Below the pieces are notes generated by a model, which saw only the letters and a program-made list of their open reading frames with translations, was not told the DNA's origin and searched no databases. Shown here one piece after another: positions 55,731 to 62,777 of a stretch of DNA of 64,000 nucleotides (position 1 is the stretch's first letter; the number at the start of each line of letters is the position of its first letter). Source of the DNA: Flagellimonas sp. HMM57. GTDB taxonomy: Bacteria > Bacteroidota > Bacteroidia > Flavobacteriales > Flavobacteriaceae. The position numbers were made by a program, and so were the translations under genes. The stretch spans positions 3,835,001 to 3,899,000 of the forward strand of contig NZ_CP090004.1 in assembly GCF_021390175.1 (NCBI RefSeq). Reading direction: 5' to 3'.

Positions 55731-56309
55731 TCATTCTAGAGAATTATCGACTTTTTTTAGTTGACCATCAATTAGTAAAAATTTCCATATAATTGGGTTG
55801 TAGCCAACTTGTGCTTCGTCTGAATTTTCATCTGGAACTTCTTTTGATAATTCATGATTGAGCTTTTCTACGTTCACCAATTTTTCATTTGAATCGTAAA
55901 AGAAAATTGTATTATCCCCTCTAACCAAGTGTCCATCTAGATTTTTTTGACTGTAATTCAAATATTGGAATATCTCTATAATTTCTTCTTTCCCGTTACT
56001 TGAACCATAAACGATATAAATGTTGGTTTCCTTGAAAGTAGATTTTTCTTTTGCTCGATTTTCACAGAACTCGATGTACTTGTCGATTTCTGCCATTAAT
56101 TTCTCATCAACAACTTTTGAATTATTTTGACAACCAGCTATGAAAATGATGATAAATAATTTTGTTATGAATATTTTTGATTTTCTAATCTTCTTGACTA
56201 TCCTAGCTTTACGGGTAACTACTGTTAAGCTTAAAAAAATTGGTTTAAAATGACACAAAGTTAGGTTGGACAAATTCATTGTACAAAGATTGAAATTACT
56301 CTGAATCAA
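55731..56309 (-). CDS. PDENS-family lipoprotein 2, start codon uncertain
   Basis: The family domain is intact (KYIEFCENRAKEK, TNIYIVYGSSNGKEEIIEIF, LVRGDNTIFFYDSNEKLVNV, VPDENSDEAQVGYNPIIW). A lipoprotein signal RKSKIFITKLFIIIFIAGC is present, but the codon where Met is expected, complement of 56187-56189, is ATT. The first upstream ATG codons (56309 or 56276) add 30-40 unrelated residues before the signal. Either ATT is used as a start, or an ATG to ATT change has weakened or silenced this copy. The 56309 start overlaps the end of the previous copy by 14 bases. Confidence 0.6.
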   Translation of the reverse strand: MIQSNFNLCTMNLSNLTLCHFKPIFLSLTVVTRKARIVKKIRKSKIFITKLFIIIFIAGCQNNSKVVDEKLMAEIDKYIEFCENRAKEKSTFKETNIYIVYGSSNGKEEIIEIFQYLNYSQKNLDGHLVRGDNTIFFYDSNEKLVNVEKLNHELSKEVPDENSDEAQVGYNPIIWKFLLIDGQLKKVDNSLE

Positions 56310-56743
56310 TCTTTACTAAACTATCATTTTTAATAATGTAACCCCATACTATAGGATTAAATCCAAGTTCCGCCTCTTTTGAATTTTCATCTGGCAAATC
56401 ATTTAAAGCTTTTTTATTTAGCTTCTTGACATTGACAAGATTAGTATCTGAATTATAGAAAAAAACAGTATTTTCTTTTAAATTGATATAGCCATCCATA
56501 TATTTTTTGTTGTATGACATATTCTGAAATATATCCACTATATCATTATTGTTTTTAGAATAAAACTTAACATAATAAATATTTGTCTCACTAGCGATTT
56601 TCGATTTATCAGCCCTATTTTCACAGAATATGATATACTTTCTAATTTCTTTCATTAAATCTTTACGTACAACATCGTTTTTTTTTCTCGCCACAGCTAA
56701 GAACTACTAACAAAATTGAGCTTAATACCAATAACTTCTTCAT
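56296..56743 (-). pseudogene. PDENS-family lipoprotein 1, frameshifted at an A9 tract
   Basis: The natural start is ATG at 56741-56743 (complement), one base after the RHS/JAMM cassette stop. It gives lipoprotein signal KKLLVLSSILLVVLSCGEK and then meets a run of nine A (complement of 56680-56688), after which the frame terminates. The family domain (VRKDLMKEIRKYIIFCENRAD, TNIYYVKFYSKNN, LPDENSKEAELGFNPIVWGYI) continues in the frame that eight A would give. So one extra A separates signal and domain. Without it the product is ~148 residues. Slippage-based on/off switching is possible; so is a sequencing error. Confidence 0.75.
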
Positions 56744-56744
56744 T

Positions 56745-57632
56745 TTACTTGAATTTTCCATTATAAAAGTCACTTGAGCGATTTATTTTCTTAATAAATT
56801 TATCACCATAGGAGGGAGTATATCTATAGAGTTCATTTGATTTGTTATTGTAGATATAATATAATGGAAGAGGTAATCCTTTTTTATCTAGTTCTGTTTT
56901 GTGATTGAATTGTCTTTCCTTGTCTCCTGTAAATGGAAAAGAATTATCTCTATACCCAGATGCAGTTCCGTTACCCACGTGACTATGTACATCAAACAAT
57001 AAATTTTCTACTGCATAACCTCCAGACAAACCTAAATGATAACCATTAAAGGCATAACTTTCACTTTTTGATGTTCCAACTATATAAGAGTTGGCACCAT
57101 TATCAAGTTTATAGCTTTGTAGCCCCCATTCTACACTTGAGTTATCTGCTGCAAACTTAAACACATCAAATGCGTCTGCCATATTCTGAGTTACTCCAAA
57201 ATCTACACCAGTGTTATCAGATGCTAAGTCTTTTAGAAAACTTGACCCAGAATTATCATCCACCATTGCAGTTGCAAAGTCCTGACCACTATTGGAATCG
57301 ACAATATTATTTTGGTCATCTATCGCATAAAGTCTGTCAACTTCATTCCCGTTTTCGTCAAGATACGTTTTGTCGTCCAGCCATACAACATCACCATCAT
57401 TGTTTACTCCGTAAGTATCCAATAGACCGGTTGGGTCAGTTCTGATAATTGGATTATTTTGAACAAAATTGTATGGATTTACCCACTCTCTTTCCTCTGT
57501 CAACGGGTCTGGGGTCATCCAACGGCTAACAATCTCAGGCTCCAAGGTCGCTTCCGAATATACCTTGTCGGTCTCAACAAACCCGACAATGGATTTAGTA
57601 AAGGGATTGAACAGTACAGAGCCTATCCGCAC
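56745..57632 (-). CDS. RHS-core/JAMM-like toxin cassette 3 (no signal peptide)
   Basis: A 295-residue frame starting at GTG. Residues 1-70 form the short RHS core end (RIGSVLFNPFTKSIVGFVE, VYSEATLEPEIVSRWMTPDPL, PYNFVQNNPIIRTDPTGL). After a variable Asp-rich spacer, the C-terminus has JAMM-like elements: Glu168 in SSVEWGLQSY, His216-Ser-His218 in LFDVHSHVGN and Asp237 in FTGDKERQ. JAMM metalloproteases cleave isopeptide or peptide bonds with zinc; a JAB domain is a known C-terminal toxin type in polymorphic toxins. The frame is open further upstream without ATG or signal, so this looks like a displaced tip. The linked lipoprotein starts one base after its stop. Confidence 0.75.
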   Translation of the reverse strand: MRIGSVLFNPFTKSIVGFVETDKVYSEATLEPEIVSRWMTPDPLTEEREWVNPYNFVQNNPIIRTDPTGLLDTYGVNNDGDVVWLDDKTYLDENGNEVDRLYAIDDQNNIVDSNSGQDFATAMVDDNSGSSFLKDLASDNTGVDFGVTQNMADAFDVFKFAADNSSVEWGLQSYKLDNGANSYIVGTSKSESYAFNGYHLGLSGGYAVENLLFDVHSHVGNGTASGYRDNSFPFTGDKERQFNHKTELDKKGLPLPLYYIYNNKSNELYRYTPSYGDKFIKKINRSSDFYNGKFK

Positions 57633-57700
57633 GATGCTGTCATTGTCAAAATGTTCAATATACTTGCCCTTGCTGAGATTTTCTATCTTAGAATTATGGG

Positions 57701-58289
57701 CTAATTTTCTTGCTTCTCTGAAAATATAGGGTTTTCATTTCCATAAAGCTGCTTATAATCATAAACAACATATCTTTCGAGTAAAACACGGTCGACTAAT
57801 TCTTTATCAAAACCATTACTGATTTTCTCTTTCTTGATGGATGAGACAATATCGTGTATACGACAAATTGTTTTAATCAACTTATTATTTTTTGAGTCTG
57901 TGTTTAGGTCGAAAGTTTGTACTTCAAAGAAAATATGAGGATGCGATTTAGTTTCTGAAAACTTATTAAGATTTTGGTCAACTTGATCATCGATATTATC
58001 CCTTATATCAGTATCTATAGGTTCGCTGTTGACAGATATTACATTTGCATTTTGATCAATTGCTATTTTGTATGAAAATCGCCCCCCCCCAATTTTCTGT
58101 GTCTTTAGATATGTTTTTCCACTCACTGTCTTTGTATTCTACAATAGCTACATCGAATGTTCCCCCTGGTAGTTCATGGCTAACATATTCCAAAGATGGT
58201 AAGCACGTGTTGGACTGTTTACATCCTGTTAAGACTAAAAATGTAATAGCTAAATGAAAACTAATACGGGATATATTTCTTAGGCTCAT
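57701..58289 (-). pseudogene. Lipoprotein (immunity candidate) copy B, frameshifted at a G9 tract
   Basis: The N-terminal part (58289 to ~58085) reads a lipoprotein signal FHLAITFLVLTGC and SLEYVSHELPGGTFDVAIVEY, then stops soon after a run of nine G (complement of 58082-58090). The C-terminal part continues in the next frame (RFSYKIAIDQNANVISVNSE to IFSEKQEN). The intact homologue at 59187-59774 has eight G at this point and reads through. The start overlaps the cassette 2 stop by 29 bases, the expected place for its immunity gene. Slippage switching or sequencing error are the alternatives. Confidence 0.8.
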
Positions 58290-59118
58290 AATCTATTTTT
58301 TTATATGGTGTATTTAGAGTTCCTGGTAGTATTTTCCCATCAATCGCATTATTATATCTATTTTTTGTAATTAGGGGTGAAAAGATAAAAAATTGTGCGT
58401 TAGGTGACCGCATTCTTTCACGTCTTGCGCCAGCCATATCGCTACCCGAAGGTTGGAAATCATCAAGACTCGTTCCATAATGGCTATGTATATTAATAAG
58501 AGTTTCAAAATCTCCGAAACCCCCAGCTCTCCTTGGTGAGGGTGCTTGGTCGCTTACATGATATGAACCTATAAATGAATAAACGCCACCATCTGTTTTC
58601 CCCTTTATGTAAGCCCATTCGTTAGAATCTCTACTTGCAACCCAATCAAACAATTTTTTTGTCTGTTTGTTGTTTTTACTAATAGCATAATTACCAGTCA
58701 ATATTACGTCATCACTATAATGTGCAGATTCCTGCATTGTTTGAGATTCTAGTTGCGGAAGTATTGAGGTATCTGTCAATTGTATTTCATTGCCACTTTC
58801 ATCCATTAGATAATCAATGGATTCTCCGCCTTTATTATCAAAATACTCAACTGTTCCATCACTTAGGAGCTTATATCGATCATCAGGTTGTTGTATCATT
58901 TCATCTAATGCACCATCCGGGTCAATACGGTTAATCGGATCGTTTTGGACAAAGTTATATGGCGTAAGCCATTCTCGTTCCTCTGTCAACGGATCTGGGG
59001 ATAACCATCGGCTAACGATTTCAGGTTTCAATGTCGCTTCTGAATACACTTTTTCAATCTCTACAAAACCTGTAATCTGCTTAGTAAAAGGATTAAAAAG
59101 TACCGAGCCTATCCGCAC
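58261..59118 (-). CDS. RHS-core/JAMM toxin cassette 2 (no signal peptide)
   Basis: A 285-residue frame from GTG. Residues 1-70 are the RHS core end (RIGSVLFNPFTKQITGF, VSRWLSPDPLTEEREW, YNFVQNDPINRIDPDGALDE). The linker to about residue 120 is shared with cassette 1; the C-terminus then diverges. The JAMM set is complete: Glu167 in SNEWAYIKG, His211-Ser-His213, and Ser224-x2-Asp227 in FQPSGSDMAGA. This is the clearest JAMM motif of the three. There is no signal or ATG in the extended frame, so it is probably a silent or recombination-donor tip. A lipoprotein gene overlaps its 3' end. Confidence 0.8.
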   Translation of the reverse strand: MRIGSVLFNPFTKQITGFVEIEKVYSEATLKPEIVSRWLSPDPLTEEREWLTPYNFVQNDPINRIDPDGALDEMIQQPDDRYKLLSDGTVEYFDNKGGESIDYLMDESGNEIQLTDTSILPQLESQTMQESAHYSDDVILTGNYAISKNNKQTKKLFDWVASRDSNEWAYIKGKTDGGVYSFIGSYHVSDQAPSPRRAGGFGDFETLINIHSHYGTSLDDFQPSGSDMAGARRERMRSPNAQFFIFSPLITKNRYNNAIDGKILPGTLNTPYKKIDYEPKKYIPY

Positions 59119-59186
59119 GATGCTGTCATTGTCAAAATGTTCAATATACTTGCCCTTGCTGAGATTTTCTATCTTAGAATTATGGG

Positions 59187-59774
59187 CTAATTTTCTTGCT
59201 TCTCTGAAAATATAGGGTTTTCATTTCCATAAAGCTGCTTATAATCATAAACAACATATCTTTCGAGTAAAACACGGTCGACTAATTCTTTATCAAAACC
59301 ATTACTGATTTTCTCTTTCTTGATGGATGAGACAATATCGTGTATACGACAAATTGTTTTAATCAACTTATTATTTTTTGAGTCTGTGTTTAGGTCGAAA
59401 GTTTGTACTTCAAAGAAAATATGAGGATGCGATTTAGTTTCTGAAAACTTATTAAGATTTTGGTCAACTTGATCATCGATATTATCCCTTATATCAGTAT
59501 CTATAGGTTCGCTGTTGACAGATATTACATTTGCATTCTGATCAATTGCTATTTTGTATGAAAATCGCCCCCCCCAATTTTCTGTGTCTTTAGATATATT
59601 TTTCCATTCGCCGTTTTTAAATTCTGCAATAGCTACATCGAATGTTCCTCCTGATAGTTCATGGCTAACATATTCCAAACTTTGTAAACATCTTTCGGAC
59701 TGGTAACAGCCAGTTAAAATTAAAAAGACAAGAGTAAGATAAATACTAGTACAGAATATACCTCTTTTAATCAT
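59187..59774 (-). CDS. Lipoprotein (immunity candidate) copy A, intact
   Basis: A 195-residue lipoprotein with signal IYLTLVFLILTGC (Cys23), then SLEYVSHELSGGTFDVAIAEF, a G8 tract (NWGGRFSY) in frame and a charged C-terminal domain (DIRDNIDDQVDQNLNKFSE, HPHIFFEVQTFDL, YKQLYGNENPIF). It is the intact homologue of the frameshifted copy at 57701-58289: the C-terminal ~140 residues are the same, whereas the N-terminal part differs. It sits upstream of cassette 2 and downstream of the decayed lipoprotein. No characterised family recognised. Confidence 0.75.
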   Translation of the reverse strand: MIKRGIFCTSIYLTLVFLILTGCYQSERCLQSLEYVSHELSGGTFDVAIAEFKNGEWKNISKDTENWGGRFSYKIAIDQNANVISVNSEPIDTDIRDNIDDQVDQNLNKFSETKSHPHIFFEVQTFDLNTDSKNNKLIKTICRIHDIVSSIKKEKISNGFDKELVDRVLLERYVVYDYKQLYGNENPIFSEKQEN

Positions 59775-59779
59775 TTCTT

Positions 59780-60018
59780 AATTCTTAATCCTTGCCAATT
59801 CATGTTTAAATAGTATAAGAAGATTGCACTATCTCCTCTTATCAAATACCCCTTTAGATTTTTCAGATTGTCATCTAATTTCAAAAAATAAGGATAAATT
59901 CGTCGTCAATTTCCTTTGACCCTTCGACAATGTAAATATCGGTTTTTTTGAAAGAGAAATTTTTACAACTCCATTTTTCACAAAGATTAATGTACTAATC
60001 TTTGTTTGAAGTCAATTT
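59780..60018 (-). pseudogene. Decayed PDENS-family lipoprotein
   Basis: On the minus strand from 60018 the frame reads KLTSNKD, a stop, then YINLCEKW...KKTDIYIVEGSKEIDDEFILIF and another stop; a second frame continues NLKNLKGYLIRGDSAIFLYYLN. These align block by block with the PDENS family copy at 55731 (KLMAEIDKYIEFCEN, TNIYIVYGSSNGKEE, KNLDGHLVRGDNTIFFYDSN). The signal peptide and C-terminus are gone. This fills most of the 312-base gap between lipoprotein copy A and the next gene. Confidence 0.7.
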
Positions 60019-60086
60019 TTAAAACCGACTAAAAGCATTTTGAAGAGTACTGACAAATAGTGACTTAGATGAAAGTTTATCTTTTT

Positions 60087-60692
60087 TTAGTCAATCCACT
60101 GACTTTCAGATTTGCCCAAAAATTTAAAATCACCTTTATTAACTTTATACTTATATATTGGGGGAATTTCAGGCGTGTGTGATTTACCTTCATCGGTTAC
60201 AAATCTTTCTGGATATTTTTTGATAATAGGGGTGTTATTATAAAACCTATTCCCCGCCTCTCCAGAATCAAATATGAATATTGGTAAGTCAGCACCTTCA
60301 ACCATCCCTACATATTCGGGATGCTCTTTTGGGGTTTCATTTTCTTCAAATGCATAAGTGGGGAAAAGTTCCATTAAAAACGGCTGTCGGCAAAGTGCCA
60401 AAAGGGTATCAGACTTTACTTTAAAAAAACTAACATAATAAGATTGAAGGACGTATTTAGAAGTATCTTCTACCTTTTTTATCGGGTACTCCTTTGAGTA
60501 TTGATAAATTAATTCTGATAGGGTGCTGTCAAGGTGAATATAGTTTTTGTTCTGAGATGACACTTCTATTTCACTTTTTTCAGTGGAACGACTAAATTCA
60601 GTAACATCATGTTGATTTTCATTATCTTTTTGTTGGTTTTTACAACTTGAAAGCACAACTACAAAAAGTAACATTGGAATTAAGTTTTTCAT
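60087..60692 (-). CDS. Lipoprotein, candidate immunity protein for toxin 1
   Basis: A 201-residue lipoprotein with signal LIPMLLFVVVLSSC (Cys17), a hydrophilic linker KNQQKDNENQ and a globular domain (YIHLDSTLSELIYQYSKEYP, YYVSFFKVKSDTLLALCRQPF, PIIKKYPERFVTDEG). It starts 2 bases after the stop of the full-length RHS/JAMM protein, so the two are translationally linked. That is the usual placement of a cognate immunity gene, and the lipoprotein form places it in the envelope where the toxin is exported. No known family recognised. Confidence 0.75.
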   Translation of the reverse strand: MKNLIPMLLFVVVLSSCKNQQKDNENQHDVTEFSRSTEKSEIEVSSQNKNYIHLDSTLSELIYQYSKEYPIKKVEDTSKYVLQSYYVSFFKVKSDTLLALCRQPFLMELFPTYAFEENETPKEHPEYVGMVEGADLPIFIFDSGEAGNRFYNNTPIIKKYPERFVTDEGKSHTPEIPPIYKYKVNKGDFKFLGKSESQWID

Positions 60693-60694
60693 TT

Positions 60695-61702
60695 CTACTT
60701 CGTATTTAAAGTGCCAAAAAAGAATCTTTTGTAATCTCCTCCTGTATTTCGGATAAAGGACACGTAGGTATTTCTGTTGCTTATATTATATATATTATTC
60801 GAGTTGGGGAAGTATACGTATTTCAATCCTGCCGCTTGTCCATTCCTCCTAATCTGAGTTTGACTCCTACTTCGGTCCCCATACATAGATCCTATTTCTC
60901 TAATGGTCGTTGTTGGTATATTAGGGTGTGAATGGATTCCAGCAACCCATTGCGATTTGTCAAACTTACTTCCGCCTGGGGATAATGTTCGGTTGCCATA
61001 AGAACCTAAATTAAATTTAGTCGTTCCATCTATGTTTAATCTATACAATGACCATTCCACATTAGAATTATTTGCCGCAAAATTGAAAACTTTAAATAAG
61101 CTTGATTGATTGTCTTCTCCTCTTGTAACATCCCTAAAGTTGAGCTCTCCATGCTCACTATCTTGTGAAGTTTCTTTTATCTTCTCTAACTCTGGGAGTA
61201 TTGAGGTGTCTGTCACTTGTATTTCATTACCATTTGTATCCATCAAATAATCAAGGGATTCACCACCTTTGTTATCATAGTACTCAACTGTTCCATCACT
61301 TAGGAGCCTATATCGATCATCAGGTTGTTGTATCATCTCATCTAATGCACCATCTGGGTCAATACGGTTAATCGGATCGTTTTGTACAAAGTTGTATGGT
61401 GTAAGCCATTCTCGTTCCTCTGTCAACGGATCTGGGGATAACCATCGACTGACGATTTCAGGTTTCAAGGTCGCTTCCGAATATACCTTGTCGGTCTCTA
61501 CAAACCCGACAATGGATTTAGTAAAGGGATTGAACAGTACGGAGCCTATCCGCACGATGCTGTCATTGTCAAAATGTTCAATATACTTGCCCTTGCTCAG
61601 GGTTCCTATCTTGGGCGTATATCCAAACTTCTCGAACGGGTTTTGTGCATGGCCTATGCTTACGCAAAGAACGGCAATTGTGATTAGGAATAGTTTTTTC
61701 AT
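60695..61702 (-). CDS. Signal-peptide RHS-core/JAMM toxin 1 (full-length)
   Basis: A 335-residue protein with Sec signal LFLITIAVLCVSIGHAQ. Then come the pre-core KGKYIEHFDNDSIVRIGSV, an RHS core end (SRWLSPDPLTEEREW, YNFVQNDPINRIDPDGALDE, to ~residue 150) and a JAMM-like C-terminus: Glu216 in SNVEWSLYR, His257-Ser-His259-Pro and Asp276 in GSMYGDRS. No YD repeats or T6SS/T9SS module are present, so it is a short RHS protein exported by Sec. It starts 4 bases after the transglutaminase-like gene and is followed 2 bases later by its lipoprotein gene. It is the only copy with a signal peptide and thus the likely expressed toxin. Confidence 0.8.
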   Translation of the reverse strand: MKKLFLITIAVLCVSIGHAQNPFEKFGYTPKIGTLSKGKYIEHFDNDSIVRIGSVLFNPFTKSIVGFVETDKVYSEATLKPEIVSRWLSPDPLTEEREWLTPYNFVQNDPINRIDPDGALDEMIQQPDDRYRLLSDGTVEYYDNKGGESLDYLMDTNGNEIQVTDTSILPELEKIKETSQDSEHGELNFRDVTRGEDNQSSLFKVFNFAANNSNVEWSLYRLNIDGTTKFNLGSYGNRTLSPGGSKFDKSQWVAGIHSHPNIPTTTIREIGSMYGDRSRSQTQIRRNGQAAGLKYVYFPNSNNIYNISNRNTYVSFIRNTGGDYKRFFFGTLNTK

Positions 61703-61706
61703 GGTA

Positions 61707-62777
61707 TCAGTTGTTATCGGTAATCGTTTTGTTCTCGTATTTTTCTCGTTCCTCCTTTAAGGAAGTGAGCCAGTCCAGGTACATTTCCTCTGGCATCCTG
61801 CGGTAGCCTAGCTCATGTATGGTCATATAATCTCCTTGGAGTTCTAAAAATCTCTTTTTTAAGGTGTCATCTTGTGAGGCTTTTTGAGCCAACCCTGCAA
61901 AGTCTGTCCTGTTCTCCTGCTCCAGTATCTTTTTCGATGTTTCCGCTTTCAGTATCAGCGCATTGATGTAGTTGGGGTAGTGTTTCAGGGCGGCATGGGT
62001 ACATTTTTGGACAAAAGTGCCGTCATTATCGAGAAACTTTCGTTCATAGCCCTGTGCCAAATCTATGAGGCAAAGTGCCACGCTCCGTTTGTTGTCCAAG
62101 GCCTCCATATAGAGTTTATTGGCAATGGCATCCAAATGAATATAGCCCGAGGCCATCAACCAAGAATCCATTGGGAAAATACCGCTGGTCAGTTCCGTAT
62201 TATACCACCCGTCCTCCTCTTTCCAGTGCTTGATGTAAATATGGTTGGGTGCCAGAGCGAGATAGGCGTCCACTTCCAGTTCTTCCGCCAGAATTTTGTA
62301 CAGGTAGGGCAAGGAATGGCAATTGCCCTTGCGTGTGACCATCAGTTTGGAGACGAACATGTTCTTCCAGTCGCCATGCCCCCAGATATCCTCAAAATCA
62401 TAGGAATATGGGGTGTAGCGGTAGATATTGCCCTTGCTGTCCGCAATTTCAAAACTGTCCTTTAGTGCTGAGAACAGGGCGGCATATTTTTCGACTTCCT
62501 CTTTGTCCGAGCCTTGGTATTTTAGTTCACGGCTTTTGACGAGGTTTTGGGCAAGGACGGTCAGCTTTCTTATTTCGTTATGGAACAAAACACTGTCCAA
62601 GCTGTTTTCTAGGTAGGCGTTCTCCACCTCGTACACGGCATTCTTGAAACTGAGCTCACAGGAACCTTCCAGCATACAGTTGATGTTCTCAAAAGCGGTA
62701 TCGTAGAAAAAACGCTGGGCATCCGTTCCTGTTTGGAGCAATACTGTCAATACTATGGAGCAGATAATTTTTTTCAA
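61707..62777 (-). CDS. Secreted transglutaminase-like protein
   Basis: A 356-residue exported protein (signal IICSIVLTVLLQTGTDAQ). The core ~110-200 resembles SirB1/transglutaminase-like fold: Cys153 in RKGNCHSLPYLYKILAEEL, His179 in LAPNHIYIKH and WYNTELT with a third polar residue. The C-terminal ~100 residues are TPR-like helices. It overlaps the upstream paralogue by 4 bases and is followed 4 bases later by the RHS/JAMM toxin, so these are one operon. Role may be maturation or attachment of the toxin; this is inference. No experimental homologue recalled. Confidence 0.75.
   Translation of the reverse strand: MKKIICSIVLTVLLQTGTDAQRFFYDTAFENINCMLEGSCELSFKNAVYEVENAYLENSLDSVLFHNEIRKLTVLAQNLVKSRELKYQGSDKEEVEKYAALFSALKDSFEIADSKGNIYRYTPYSYDFEDIWGHGDWKNMFVSKLMVTRKGNCHSLPYLYKILAEELEVDAYLALAPNHIYIKHWKEEDGWYNTELTSGIFPMDSWLMASGYIHLDAIANKLYMEALDNKRSVALCLIDLAQGYERKFLDNDGTFVQKCTHAALKHYPNYINALILKAETSKKILEQENRTDFAGLAQKASQDDTLKKRFLELQGDYMTIHELGYRRMPEEMYLDWLTSLKEEREKYENKTITDNN

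Noticed and set aside
57170..59215. Plus-strand frames across the toxin cassettes (for example 57469-57729 and 58817-59215)
   Set aside because: They are shadows of the minus-strand RHS core and share its duplicated DNA; no start signals or known motifs.
56745..61702. Classical type VI secretion Rhs effector or T9SS-sorted toxin
   Set aside because: No PAAR domain, YD repeats or T9SS C-terminal domain are present; the full-length copy has only a Sec signal.
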